DNA of 64,000 bases from Palsa-504 sp963744575 (lineage in GTDB: Bacteria > Actinomycetota > Actinomycetes > Streptosporangiales > Streptosporangiaceae): contig CAVUUF010000005.1 in the NCBI GenBank assembly GCA_963744575.1, positions 1 through 64,000 of the forward strand, read 5' to 3'. The translations under genes were made by a program, and so were the position numbers. Below are positions 46,146-55,103 of this stretch, piece after piece. The notes under the pieces were generated by a model. That model was not told the DNA's origin. It did not search any database and was given only the letters and a program-made list of their open reading frames with translations. How positions within the stretch are numbered: position 1 is the stretch's first letter; every line of letters starts with the position of its first letter.

Positions 46146-47318
46146 CTAGACCTCGCGGGCCAGGTCGAGCATCAGCCGGGTGAGCCGGATGCGCCGCGCG
46201 AACAGCGCAACCGTGTCATCGGTCGGTTCTGCGCTGCTGAGCTGCTCGGCGGGGATCGCGCACAACGCGGAGCGCGCTGCGAGCGAGCCGATATACCCGG
46301 TACGGACGTGCGCCGGGTCGGCCTTGTAATCTTCGCTGGCCAGTCCGTCGAGATAGGCGGGGAAGATCTCCGCGTCGATAGCCGGGAGCTGCGACAAGTC
46401 GGTGTCTCGGGCATGGGCCAGGCCGACCAGCAGCTGGCCGAGGTCGAACCCTACCGGCAGCAGCGTGCCGAAGCCCCAGTCGATAACCGCGATCGTGCCG
46501 GGTTCGTCCTCGGGGAGCAGCAGGTTCTGCGGGCTCGCGTCGCCGTGAGCGTAGGTCTGCGGCAGCTCGTCGAGCATGTCGAGCAGTTGCGGCAGCCGTT
46601 CGCCGAGGGCCAGCATGTCGGCTGGCAGCGCCGGGTCGGCAGCCTGCCCGAGTGCCGCCTGCAGAACGGGGTGGTGCCAGATCTCGTCCGCGCGCAGCGC
46701 GGGCAGCACGCCCGAGATGACCCGGCGGCTGGTGTAGAACCGCAGCGCCGACGCTCGGTTGCGCGCCGCCTCCGGCAGCGCCTTGTTGACCTCCGCGCCT
46801 GCGCGGCGCCTGGCGGCGAGCTGGCCGAGCAGCCTGGCGGCGAGGCGGTAGTCGGCCAGCTCCCAGCTGCCGGGCCGTTCGCGGATGAACTCCCACCAGA
46901 GGCCCATGTGGTCGTCGTCGGGCCTGGTCACGTGATGCAGGACCGGCATGCGCATCCCGTCGGGCAGCACGGACTCGATGCCGGCCTGATGAATGTCCAG
47001 CTCGTAGTGCCAGGGGTAGTAGCTGACGAACTCAGCCCGGCTCGCCTCGTCGGGCAGGTGGCTCAGCATCGGCCACAGCCGCGTGTGCCGGACCAGCTTC
47101 ACGAACAGCGCGCAGGCGGGCTTTCCGTCGCTGGTGATTTCGACCCGCCACAGGCCAGCCGTCACTGGCGAGCCCCAGTCGTAGGCGATCGGCGCCGGGT
47201 GGGCGACGGGCCGCGCGACCAGCGATGCCGCGGCTGCGGTCGCGATCGCGGCAAGCTCGGCGGGCGTGACCTCGGCGAGCTGGAACAGGTCCTGCGGCTG
47301 GGCGCTCGCGTGTGACAT
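46146..47318 (-). CDS. Aminoglycoside phosphotransferase (APH)-like kinase family protein
   Basis: A 390-residue kinase-fold protein. ATG 47318 is preceded by GGAGGG at five bases. The catalytic loop THGDASPQNLLLPED (HxDxxxxN) lies near residue 255 and the metal-binding AVIDWGFG follows 12 residues later. The N-terminal lobe lacks a clear P-loop, as is usual for this family. Substrates range from antibiotics to choline and sugars and cannot be read here. It is divergent from a MarR gene with palindromes in the shared promoter, so MarR probably regulates it. Confidence 0.82.
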   Translation of the reverse strand: MSHASAQPQDLFQLAEVTPAELAAIATAAAASLVARPVAHPAPIAYDWGSPVTAGLWRVEITSDGKPACALFVKLVRHTRLWPMLSHLPDEASRAEFVSYYPWHYELDIHQAGIESVLPDGMRMPVLHHVTRPDDDHMGLWWEFIRERPGSWELADYRLAARLLGQLAARRRAGAEVNKALPEAARNRASALRFYTSRRVISGVLPALRADEIWHHPVLQAALGQAADPALPADMLALGERLPQLLDMLDELPQTYAHGDASPQNLLLPEDEPGTIAVIDWGFGTLLPVGFDLGQLLVGLAHARDTDLSQLPAIDAEIFPAYLDGLASEDYKADPAHVRTGYIGSLAARSALCAIPAEQLSSAEPTDDTVALFARRIRLTRLMLDLAREV

Positions 47319-47338
47319 CGAACCCTCCGGGGAACTGG

Positions 47339-47379
47339 TAAGGTGACCTGTCTAGCCTGATCATAGTAAGGTAACCTTA
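47339..47379. promoter_or_regulatory. Probable MarR operators, one touching the marR start codon
   Basis: TAAGGTAACCTTA (47367-47379) is a palindrome with six-base arms that ends on the first base of the marR ATG. A related site, AAGGTGACCTG, begins at 47340, centred 28 bases away on the APH side. The arrangement would let MarR repress both divergent genes. Confidence 0.55.
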
Positions 47380-47837
47380 TGACCGAGAGCAAGCCGCCGC
47401 ACGATGACGGGCTGCCCGATCATCTCGCACGCTGGCTGGAGGCTGTCAGCAAGCGGCTGCACGCTGAGCTGAGCGCACGGGGCATGCGTGACTTTCCCGG
47501 CCTGCGCGGCAGTCACCGGCGCATCCTGCAGATGATCCCGCCGCAGGGAATCAGGATCACCGACCTGGCGCTGCTGGCGGCCATGACGAAACAGGCGCTT
47601 GGCGAGTTCGTGGACGCGCTCGAGGGGTCCGGGTTCGTTTCGAGCCGACGAGATCCGGCCGATGGCCGCGTCAAGCTGGTGACCCGGACCGCGCAGGGTG
47701 ACCAGGCGGCAGCCGCCGCGCAGCGGGCGCTTGAGGACGTCGAGCGAGCATGGCGCAAGGAAATCGGGGCCGCGCACTACGACGCCATGAAGCAGGCACT
47801 GCGGGTGCTCGGCAAGGACAGTTTCGCCCGACCTTGA
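47379..47837 (+). CDS. MarR family transcriptional regulator
   Basis: A 152-residue winged-helix regulator. The HTH is in ITDLALLAAMTKQALGEFVDALEGSGFV and the wing in SRRDPADGRVKLVTRTAQG. ATG 47379 is used; the operator TAAGGTAACCTTA covers its start. The stop codon lies inside a TTGACAGTCAA palindrome. It is divergent from the APH-like kinase gene; the ligand is unknown. Confidence 0.9.
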   Translation: MTESKPPHDDGLPDHLARWLEAVSKRLHAELSARGMRDFPGLRGSHRRILQMIPPQGIRITDLALLAAMTKQALGEFVDALEGSGFVSSRRDPADGRVKLVTRTAQGDQAAAAAQRALEDVERAWRKEIGAAHYDAMKQALRVLGKDSFARP

Positions 47838-47859
47838 CAGTCAATTGACTTGACAGTCA
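47833..47859. repeat. Two TTGACAGTCAA palindromes separated by TTGAC
   Basis: TTGAC-A-GTCAA at 47833-47843 and again at 47849-47859, with another TTGAC half between them. The first contains the marR stop codon. This could be an operator for an unseen regulator or a degenerate terminator. Confidence 0.7.
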
Positions 47860-48199
47860 ACAGGCGAGTCCGCGGGACGATCAAGCCGGCCAGCCGCGGC
47901 TGGGAGTACATCCTGAGCCCGATGCCGATGCGCGATCCCGTCATCACGGCCGGCGGGAGCAGAAATGCCAGTTCGGCGCCGCGGCCACGGTGACCCGGTG
48001 AACAGGGACTGCTGCGCCGAACGGGTATTCGCGCGCTTATCACGTCGTCAGCGTCCACGGCACGATAGTGAGCATGGCCTGCATATCTATGCAGGCCATC
48101 CTGTCCGAGAACACTCGCTCATGCCGCTGTGAAGTGCGGCGGAGAAGGTATCCATGCTGGCGTCGGCCAGGAAGCGCGGGCGGCATGTAGCCTGCGTCG
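47860..48199. other. Spacer, no gene supported
   Basis: About 340 bases between marR and the DinB-like gene. A CCAGCCGCGGCTGG palindrome is at 47890-47903. No credible ORF. Confidence 0.4.
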
Positions 48200-48679
48200 T
48201 CAGCCGTGCCGGATGCCTTGCGCAGCCAGTGCCGTTTCGATGTCGGCGCGATGGTCGTCTGCGTGCCGGGCCGCGATCTGCGCCAGACGCCGGACTCTGC
48301 CGTCGTCGGCTGCCAGGTCGGCAGCGCTGAGGCCCGCGACTAGCAAGCTGATGGCCACCCCGCTGCGGCGCAGGTGCTCTGTCGCCTCGACCTTGCTCAC
48401 CGCCACAGCGTCCCGGGCGTGCTGCGCGTTGAGGGCGTCCACTGCATCACTGTTCACCTCAACCCGCTGACCTGCGACGATCTGGCGTATCCAGCCCGCC
48501 AGGTACTCATATGCATGCGCCACGTGATCCACCACCACCGCCACCGGCCGGGGATCCCCATCCAGGGGCGCGGTACGCCACTCCTTGTCGCTGCAGCCAC
48601 TCACGAAGGCGATCATCCGCTCCCTGGCCGCGTCAATGTCCGCTACATATGCCGCTGGGCTCTGCGTATCCTCTGCCAC
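48200..48679 (-). CDS. DinB/maleylpyruvate-isomerase-like family protein
   Basis: A 159-residue four-helix protein with features of the DinB superfamily (helix with VVDHVAHAYEYLAGWIRQI; C-terminal ARHADDHRADIETALA). GTG 48679 is preferred because AGGGTGG lies five bases upstream; ATG 48703 is in frame too. Three His residues (in DHVAH and RHADDH) could bind metal as in mycothiol-dependent members. Function unknown. Confidence 0.65.
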   Translation of the reverse strand: MAEDTQSPAAYVADIDAARERMIAFVSGCSDKEWRTAPLDGDPRPVAVVVDHVAHAYEYLAGWIRQIVAGQRVEVNSDAVDALNAQHARDAVAVSKVEATEHLRRSGVAISLLVAGLSAADLAADDGRVRRLAQIAARHADDHRADIETALAAQGIRHG

Positions 48680-48790
48680 GAGAGCCACCCTACAAACCGG
48701 CATGAGCTAACAGTCAAACCCGGGAGCGGGCCGACAGGTAGAAACTGAGTCCACGCCCCTCGCGAACTCGACCTCTCATGCATGCCGCAT

Positions 48791-49033
48791 TCAGCGCGAA
48801 GCTGAGTCAGGACGGCTGGTCGGAGTTACCCGCGTCAAGGTCGTCTGGGTCGGCACCATCTCGTCCTCGAAGATGCCATGTGGGGCTCCGCCCGATGTAT
48901 AGCCGACGACGAACATGCACCGACCGCAAACATCGACCCAGATGGGATAGGCCTGGCCGGCGGCAGTTTCGTCGACCGGCCGGCGCTTCCGGCGGCTGGC
49001 TTGCCGCCTTTGCTGCCGACTCACCGTGGCCAC
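48791..49033 (-). CDS. Possible small hypothetical protein
   Basis: An 80-residue frame starting MATVSRQQRRQASRRKRRP, with a central hydrophobic-aromatic stretch (YPIWVDVCGRCMFVVGYTS) and one CxxC. Composition looks protein-like but no family is recognised and no other evidence supports it. Confidence 0.35.
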   Translation of the reverse strand: MATVSRQQRRQASRRKRRPVDETAAGQAYPIWVDVCGRCMFVVGYTSGGAPHGIFEDEMVPTQTTLTRVTPTSRPDSASR

Positions 49034-49356
49034 CTCCAGCTATTTACGGGCACCCTTCACCAGCCAGCACTTCCGAGCCTGCCATACGGGTAATGGCAGC
49101 ACCCGGGACTTCGCGGCGGCGCCTCGCCCAGCGCCCATCGTGCCGCCAGCCGGGCGAGCCCGGCAGGCGGTTGCCGCCTTCGCCGGCACAGAGCATGCCA
49201 GCTGCGAGTTCCGACGTTCCGGCAGGCCCGGTCATCCCTCCGGCTGGGCGAGGCCGCGGCCAGCGCATTTCTGCTCCGCATAACCGCGTGCGGCGCTTCC
49301 GCACCGTATTCTCATGCCGTTGCGACGACTGGTCGCAAGCGGGTTCGCCGGTGGCC

Positions 49357-49707
49357 ATGACCCGGGGAACGGTCGCCGTGCAGACGACACTGGCGTGGGA
49401 CACTGGGCTGATGGTCATGTTCCGCCTGAACGGCGATGTGAGCTCGGAGAACCTGGCCGCGATCGGTCCGCTGCTGGCGCAGCTCCTCGATGGCCAGGTC
49501 ACTCCCACCTCGGACGGCTTGCACATAGACGGCGTGATGGAAGGCGACGACGCCCGCGATGTGAACCGCCGGCTGCTGTCGGCGTTGCGGCGTGTCGAGC
49601 GGCGTACGCGGCTGCGCGCTGAATGGACCGCAGACGGCAGCACATGCCGGTTCTTTGATTACGCATTCAAGTCTGAACGACCCGCACTCACGCTCTCTAG
49701 GCCTTGA
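49357..49707 (+). CDS. Hypothetical protein, 116 residues
   Basis: From ATG 49357 (GTG 49351 also possible) the frame gives MTRGTVAVQTTLAWDTGLMV, then a mixed alpha/beta sequence including HIDGVMEGDDARDVNRRLLSALRRVE. The frame is open back to 48778 but the upstream part is low-complexity Pro/Arg noise. No family recognised. Confidence 0.5.
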   Translation: MTRGTVAVQTTLAWDTGLMVMFRLNGDVSSENLAAIGPLLAQLLDGQVTPTSDGLHIDGVMEGDDARDVNRRLLSALRRVERRTRLRAEWTADGSTCRFFDYAFKSERPALTLSRP

Positions 49708-49928
49708 CGGCGATCACCATGCGGCCTTTCCCATCGTTCTGATAGGAAACCAGATCGCCGACTCGGAACGGCTAAGGGCTGGGTTGGGCGCGCAAATGAA
49801 GCCACGCAGATCGTCCGGTTCTGCTGTCCTGGCCCGCCGTCGACCGGGGTCATCCCAGTGGAGCACCGGAAACCGGCATGTTGTTCACGGTCGCGCTTTC
49901 TTGCGGGCAGCGCGAGAATCACTCATAT

Positions 49929-50969
49929 ATGGAACCCGAGACGCACTACGCCACGTCGGGGGGCCTTCGCATTGCCTACCAGGTGATCGGTGAAGGGCCC
50001 GATCTGGTGATGGTCCCGGGGCTGACCTCCCACCTGGAGATCCAGTGGCGAGACCCCGGCTACCGCCGCTTCGTGCGGTCGTTGTCGTCGTTCTGCCGGC
50101 TGGTGCGGTTTGACAAGCGCGGTACCGGGCTGTCTGACCCGGTGGCCGAGCCGCCGGCGCTGGATCAGCGGGTGGCCGACCTGAAAGCGGTCATCTCCGC
50201 CGTGAAGTGCCGGCGGCCGGTGGTGCTGGGCTTCTCGGACGGGGGGCCGGTGGCCGTCGCTCTGGCTGCCGCGCATCGCCGGTCGGTGCGGGCGCTGATC
50301 TTGTATGGCACCTCGCCGCGCCGCCCGCCCGGCCCGGTGATGCGGCAGCTGCGGGGGATGGCGCGGCAGTGGGGTCAGGGGGACTCGCTGGGGATGTTCG
50401 TCCCGACGCTGGCCGGCGAGCTGGCCCGCCGCGACCGGGCCGTCTTCGAACGGGCCTCGGCGAGCCCCGGCATGATCAAGGCCTTTGTCGAGTCGCTGAC
50501 CCTCACCGATGTCCGGAGCCTGCTGGCCGAGGTGGCCGTTCCCGCCCTGGTGCTGCACCGGCGCTCGGATTTCGTGCCATTCGCCGAGGCCGAGCTCATG
50601 ACCAGGGGCATCCGGCGAGCGCGGCTGGTGGAGCTGGAGGGCAGCGACCATCTCCCGTGGGCCGGGGACGTCAGCGGCGTCTTGTCTGCCGTGGCCGGGT
50701 TCGTCGCCGAGGTCGCCGGACGCCCGGGACAGCGGGTGGCGGCGGTGCCAGCGGCCCGGCCCCGGCGCCCGGTTACCGGGTGGGAGGCATTGACCGCCGC
50801 GGAGCAGCGGGTGGCCCAGCTGGTGGCCGGGGGCCTGGCCAACCGCGAGGTGGCCGAGTGCCTTTACCTGTCCCGGTACACGGTGGAGACGCACCTGAAG
50901 CACGTGTTCGCCAAGCTGGGCGTGTCCTCGCGCGCCGAGCTCGCCGCCCTGGCCCCGCGAAATACCTGA
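49929..50969 (+). CDS. Alpha/beta hydrolase fused to a LuxR-type DNA-binding domain
   Basis: A 346-residue two-domain protein. Residues 1-265 are an alpha/beta hydrolase: VMVPGLTSHLE, RFDKRGTGLSD, nucleophile elbow LGFSDGGP, Asp in HRRSDFVP and His in EGSDHLPW. Residues 285-345 are a LuxR/FixJ HTH: LTAAEQRVAQLVAGGLANREVAE, then YLSRYTVETHLKHVFAKLGVSSRAEL. The hydrolase part could act as a ligand sensor, as in strigolactone or lactone receptors, or as an active enzyme. ATG 49929 is chosen for the family-like start. The frame is intact, unlike its right-hand neighbour. Confidence 0.85.
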   Translation: MEPETHYATSGGLRIAYQVIGEGPDLVMVPGLTSHLEIQWRDPGYRRFVRSLSSFCRLVRFDKRGTGLSDPVAEPPALDQRVADLKAVISAVKCRRPVVLGFSDGGPVAVALAAAHRRSVRALILYGTSPRRPPGPVMRQLRGMARQWGQGDSLGMFVPTLAGELARRDRAVFERASASPGMIKAFVESLTLTDVRSLLAEVAVPALVLHRRSDFVPFAEAELMTRGIRRARLVELEGSDHLPWAGDVSGVLSAVAGFVAEVAGRPGQRVAAVPAARPRRPVTGWEALTAAEQRVAQLVAGGLANREVAECLYLSRYTVETHLKHVFAKLGVSSRAELAALAPRNT

Positions 50970-51013
50970 ACTCAGGGATGCTGGCCCATCCCCGGGCCGA
51001 CACGATTCCAGGC

Positions 51014-52130
51014 ATGGACACCATGACCGATGACGTAGTGGTGGTCGGCGGCCGGTGCGCCGGGGCACCGACCGCCATGCTGCTGGCGCGCGCTGGGCTG
51101 TCCGTACGGGTCCTGGAGCGATCGGCGCGCCTGGGCGACGTCGTGTCCGGCCATCTGATCAAGCCGGCCGGAGTTGCCCGGTTGCGCCGGTGGAAACTGC
51201 TGGATGCCGTGCTCGCCACCGGCTGCCCCCGGCTCGATGACCGGGTGCTGTGGCTGGGCGGCCAGCCCCAGCGCCCGCCGGCGCCCGAGCCGGGCACCGG
51301 CCCGATAGCACCACGCCGGACGGTTCTCGACCCGATCCTGCTGACCGCGGCCGCACAAGCGGGCGCCAAGGTGGAGATGGGGGTGTCCGCGCACGGCCTG
51401 CTACGCCAGGGCGGACGAATCACCGGAGTCACCACGTCGGCCGGCGAGCGCCGCGCGCGCCTGGTGATCGGCGCAGACGGCCGCAACTCCCGGATCGCCC
51501 GGCTCGCCGGGGCGAGGACCTACCATGACCACCCGCCGGTCACCTTCGCCTACTACACCTACTGGCGCGGCTGCCCGGCCGCGGGCGTGCACGCCTGGCT
51601 CGAACCCGGCCGGTTCTTCGGCATCTTCCCGGTCGGGGGCGGGCTCGCGCTGGCCTTCGTGCAAGCACCGCGCGGCCAGTACCCCACGTTCCAGCGACCC
51701 TCTCGCGGCCTACGTCAGCGAGCTGCGGTCACGTCCCGCGCTGGCCGACCTGCTCGGACAGGCGGTCATAACCGAGCCGCTGCGCGGCACAGCGGCCCTG
51801 CCCACCTTCTTCCGGATATCGTCGGGGCCAGGCTGGGCACTGGCCGGTGACGCCGGCCACCACAAGGACCCCGTCATCGCCCGCGGGATCGCCGATGCCT
51901 TCCGTGACGCGGACCTGCTGGCCTCGGCCGTCGTTGACGGCTGGCACGGCGACCTGGAAGCAGCGCTAGCCCAGTACGGGCGTCAGCGGGACCGGTGCGC
52001 CATCCCGCTCAGCGACGCGAACCTGGGCATCGCCCGCCTGGACATGCCGGCCGCGGCGCTGGGCACAGCCTGGACCCAGATGAACGAGCTTGAGCAGGCA
52101 CTCGATGACCCGGCGGCCGTCAACAGCTAG
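51014..52130 (+). pseudogene. FAD-dependent monooxygenase (PHBH/geranylgeranyl reductase type), frameshifted
   Basis: ATG 51014 starts MDTMTDDVVVVGGRCAGAPTAMLLARAG (nucleotide-binding Rossmann motif) and reads through VIGADGRNSRIARLAGA (DG motif) to FVQAPRGQYPTFQR. A frame change near 51695 follows, after which DPLAAYVSELRSRPALADLL, ALAGDAGHHKDPVIARGIADAFRDADLL (GD motif) and the end at TAG 52130 are in another frame. Repaired length is about 371 residues. A one- or two-base indel is enough to explain it. Confidence 0.8.
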
Positions 52131-52616
52131 CCACCCTACCCGGCGCGTAGCCTCAGTAACACCATAGACAGATCGATCATTTCTGTGCGTCCCAGCCGCC
52201 CAGCGGCCGAGCATCATAATCGACGCAGAACGGCGGTTACTTGCGCGCGGCACGACGGCCGCGCCGTCACCTTCCGCGACGGCAGGCCAGGGGCGAGGCT
52301 GTGCAGCCAGGCGCTGCTGGCGCCGGCTGAAGCCGCCACGGTGAGCATCCGCGGGCCAGGGTGAGCAGGGCACGGGTGCGCATGATCTGGCAGGTCGGCG
52401 TGCCGCCGTCCGCCGTGAGTGATGTCCGGTGCTCGTAACGAGCTACGCGTAACACCTCCCCGAACTTCGGCACGTATTCGGCACAGCCAGCCGTTGTCAG
52501 CCGGTGCTTCCCAGTGCCAGCCGGACAGCTCAGGGTTGCGCCGGTCATGCTCGGCGCGACCCAGGCATGGGAGAATCCGCAGGTGAACGACCGGTTTTCG
52601 CGGGTCGGCGCACGGT
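52131..52616. other. Spacer upstream of tRNA-Thr, no gene supported
   Basis: About 490 bases after the monooxygenase. Open frames on the minus strand (52267-52548) lack family features. Confidence 0.4.
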
Positions 52617-52680
52617 CGGCTACGATGCTCAGAGTCTCCCGCCGGTGTAGCTCAGCAGGCAGAGCAGCCGTCTTGTAAAC
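52617..52680 (+). repeat. Right 64-bp direct repeat, covering the tRNA-Thr 5' half
   Basis: Identical to 16349-16412; offset 36,268 bases. It comprises 24 bases upstream of the tRNA with TACGAT, and tRNA positions 1-40. Here the tRNA continues intact. Confidence 0.9.
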
Positions 52681-52716
52681 GGCAGGTCAGCGGTTCGAAT
52701 CCGCTCACCGGCTCCA
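52641..52716 (+). tRNA. tRNA-Thr (anticodon UGU), CCA encoded
   Basis: Full cloverleaf: acceptor GCCGGTG/CACCGGC, D stem GCTC/GAGC, anticodon stem GCCGT/ACGGC with loop CTTGTAA (anticodon TGT, reads ACA), variable loop AGGTC, T stem AGCGG/CCGCT with TTCGAAT, then T and genomic CCA at 52714-52716. TACGAT at 52621-52626 is a plausible -10. Confidence 0.96.
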
Positions 52717-52794
52717 CGTAGCGGACGAATTTCAAACACCGGTCCGATACGGCCGAGCGAGGTGCAGCTAATAAGTGCAGCCAACGGCACCGCC

Positions 52795-52950
52795 TTACGC
52801 CTTCCGCCGCGCCGAATATGGTCTGCGCCGCCGCGTCCACGGCGGTCCGCTCTGGCCCGCAGCCGTCAGCTCATAGACCCGCGTCCGGCCGATGCCCAGA
52901 GCCTTCGCCGCCTCGGCCGGAGAAACCGGCAGCCGCCCGACCAGTGTGAG
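52795..52950 (-). pseudogene. Excisionase/HTH_17 fragment next to tRNA-Thr
   Basis: On the minus strand, LTLVGRLPVSPAEAAKALGI followed by GRTRVYELTAAG matches the MerR-like HTH of Xis/excisionase proteins (HTH_17). The frame has no start codon and ends at TAA 52795 before the usual beta-hairpin and basic end. Its position just 3' of the tRNA is where xis/int modules of tRNA-integrated elements lie. Confidence 0.6.
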
Positions 52951-53221
52951 TTCACTTGCTGCCCTCCTACTTGCCGAAACACCGGCAGAGGGTTCCGAGG
53001 CTTTACGCCGCGCCTCCGCGAGTGCGGCACCTCACCTGCCATCAAGCGCGGCGCCTGCGGCGCCGCTGGCCGGCGTCAGCGCCGGGCTCTGGCCTTGGGA
53101 GGCCCCGCCCGGCGCACGCCGGGCCACCATGCACGCGCCCGTAGATCCAGCAGGCTCACATGTCAGGCCGCGCAGCACCGCGCGGGGCGGACTGCTGCCG
53201 CTGGCCGGACAGCCCGGCATG
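52951..53221. other. Spacer, no gene supported
   Basis: GC-rich DNA with short shadow frames only, between the excisionase relic and the MFS fragment. Confidence 0.35.
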
Positions 53222-54037
53222 TCATCGCAGCGCAGTCAGCTGCGCCCGGATGTAGGCACGTGCTGCGGTCATGGTCAGCACCGCAGCGAGGAGCATGGCA
53301 GCGGCCAGGAAGATGAACGCCTCGCCCGGCGCGACCGCGGTCCACAGCAGGCCAGCGATCGAGGATGCGAATAGGTTCCCCGCGGACTGGACCGTGGCGA
53401 GAAGCCCGAACGCCGAGCCGCTCAGCTGGCTGGGAGCCACGCTGGGAGCCACCGTCGAGGAAGCATCCGAGGGCCGTACGCCCGAGTCCGGCGCGTCTGT
53501 GGCGAAGCTCCGGGACCCTCGCCCCAGCATTGTCGAATCACAGGAGCGGCAGAGTACCACGCTCGCCTGAACGCGACTCGGCAACCATGGAAGGTCGGAT
53601 TCATACTTACTGTACGGAACCTGGCCCGTGGGGCTCGCCAGAATTGCCTGGGTGACGGGTGCGGGAATCGGAGCGCAGTAGGCGGGCATGTCCGCCGCCA
53701 GTCTTGGGTTCAGCGTGTATATCAGGGTGAAGTTGACCAGCCAGAGGGCAGGTGCCATCGACATCCCGACCTCCGTGCTCACGCCTGCTTTGGTGTTGGT
53801 CACAAGTTGCGCCACACCCGACTGCTGTTGCGCTGCGAAGCCGTAGATGGTCTCCACCGCGTACGCCGACCTGTAGAGCTGGATCAAGGAACGCGTGGCG
53901 CCGTTGGCCCTCATCCACCTACCCATGTAGCCGCCGGGAGCGATCACAGTGTTCACTTGCCTGGTCGGGGCGTCCGGGCTGTCATCGATCGCATCATGGA
54001 CCCCATCAACGCCGAGCGCAACGCCGTCCTCGACCAC
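53222..54037 (-). pseudogene. Chimeric ORF ending in an MFS transporter C-terminal fragment
   Basis: The last 75 residues (QLSGSAFGLLATVQSAGNLF, SIAGLLWTAVAPGEAFIFLAAAMLLAAV) are the final two helices of a major facilitator. The preceding 150 residues (including TNTKAGVSTEVGMSMAPALW) belong to no family I recognise, and the first 30 are antisense to the tetR relic. I read it as two fused fragments, not a functional gene. Confidence 0.5.
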
Positions 54038-54460
54038 CTGGAAACTACCGGTGCCGTTCTCACCCCGCGCAGCGTGATAGAAGTGGCCGCCGGGCCCCTC
54101 GCCCGCCAGCTACACACCCCCGAGGGCCGCCGGTACCTGCGGCTGTGCGGCCAGCTGATCAACCACCCGAGGTTCATGGCACCGACGCCCGCGACGCCAT
54201 CGCCGTCAACACCAGCATCGCCCGCTGCGCACGTCACCTCATGCCCGCCGTCGCGCACCTTCCCCCGGCGGGCGCCGCCGAGCGTGGCAGCCAGATCGCC
54301 GGCTTCATCGTCCGGGCCTGCGCCGACCAAGCCCGCCTCGTGGACACCGGCACACCGGCCAGGCCCCTCCTTGCCGTCGCGGACTTCACCCTCAACCTCA
54401 TCGACACCGTCCTGGCCATCCTCCAGGCGCCCACCAGCGTCAAACCCGGCCCTGAACAGC
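53963..54460 (+). pseudogene. TetR family regulator, C-terminal remnant
   Basis: Two frames give INAERNAVLDHLETTGAVL, GPLARQLHTPEGRRYLRLCG, INHPRF, then NTSIARCARHLMPAVAHLPP and GFIVRACADQARLVDT, the ligand-binding half of a TetR regulator. The N-terminal HTH is absent and a frame change lies near 54182. Confidence 0.65.
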
Positions 54461-54649
54461 CGGTGCCGCGATCACTGGTGGCCCAGTTGCTCCGCAGGTC
54501 AGGCGATGCATCGTCAGGACCTCCTTACTGCGCAGATCCTGCTTGCTGAGGAGCTGTTTGCGGCTGTCCCCGCCGGGTAGCCGGGCATGTCTTGTACCGC
54601 GTCGCCCAGACGTCCGCACACGCGGCATCCGGCCGAAATGGAGACAGCT

Positions 54650-54991
54650 GTGACCACCCCGCAGGACACTCAGGATTACATCCGCCGCGCCGCTGTCGAC
54701 GCCGAGGGCAACAGGATCGGCAAGATTACCAAGGTGTACTCCGACGACCAGACCGGGCAGCCACAGTGGGTCCTCGTGGAGACCGGCCTGTTCGGCACCA
54801 GGCAGAGCTTCGCGCCGATCCACGGATCTCGGCTCGACGGCGAGCAGCTGGTCGTGCTGGCCGTGTCCAAGGATCAGGTCAAGGACGCCCCTAACATCGA
54901 CCCGGACGCGCACCTCAGCCAAAGCGAGGAAGACGCCATCCGCCAGTACTACAGCGGCTACCTCGGCCCGGCCGAGAATGCCAGCGAATAA
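54650..54991 (+). CDS. PRC-barrel domain protein
   Basis: A 113-residue protein with one PRC-barrel: AAVDAEGNRIGKITKVYSDD near residue 12, GQPQWVLVETGLFG and SFAPIHGSRLDGEQLVV. GTG 54650 is favoured (GGAG six bases upstream); ATG 54638 is in frame. The acidic C-terminus (QSEEDAIRQYYSGYLG) is common in actinobacterial stress-related PRC-barrel proteins. It appears intact although surrounded by relics. Confidence 0.85.
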   Translation: MTTPQDTQDYIRRAAVDAEGNRIGKITKVYSDDQTGQPQWVLVETGLFGTRQSFAPIHGSRLDGEQLVVLAVSKDQVKDAPNIDPDAHLSQSEEDAIRQYYSGYLGPAENASE

Positions 54992-55042
54992 CAGAAAGGG
55001 CAGGCCGGACGTGAGACTACTGGCGTATCGGGGCCCGGACTT

Positions 55043-55068
55043 CTGGTAAGCGGCAGGTCAGCGGTTCG
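55043..55068 (+). repeat. Degenerate tRNA-Thr 3'-half fragment, putative old attachment site
   Basis: 24 of 26 bases match tRNA-Thr positions from the anticodon loop into the T loop (52672-52697); 18 consecutive bases (55051-55068) are identical. Similarity ends in the T loop. It fits the 3'-half duplication left by a tRNA-integrated element between 52.7 and 55.07 kb. Confidence 0.7.
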
Positions 55069-55103
55069 GTACTCCTTCCTGAGCCCGAAGACGCTGGTCA
55101 ACG

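Noticed and set aside
52652..52840. 62-residue minus-strand ORF containing SGFEPLTCRLQ
   Set aside because: It is the antisense translation of tRNA-Thr, a well-known false ORF.
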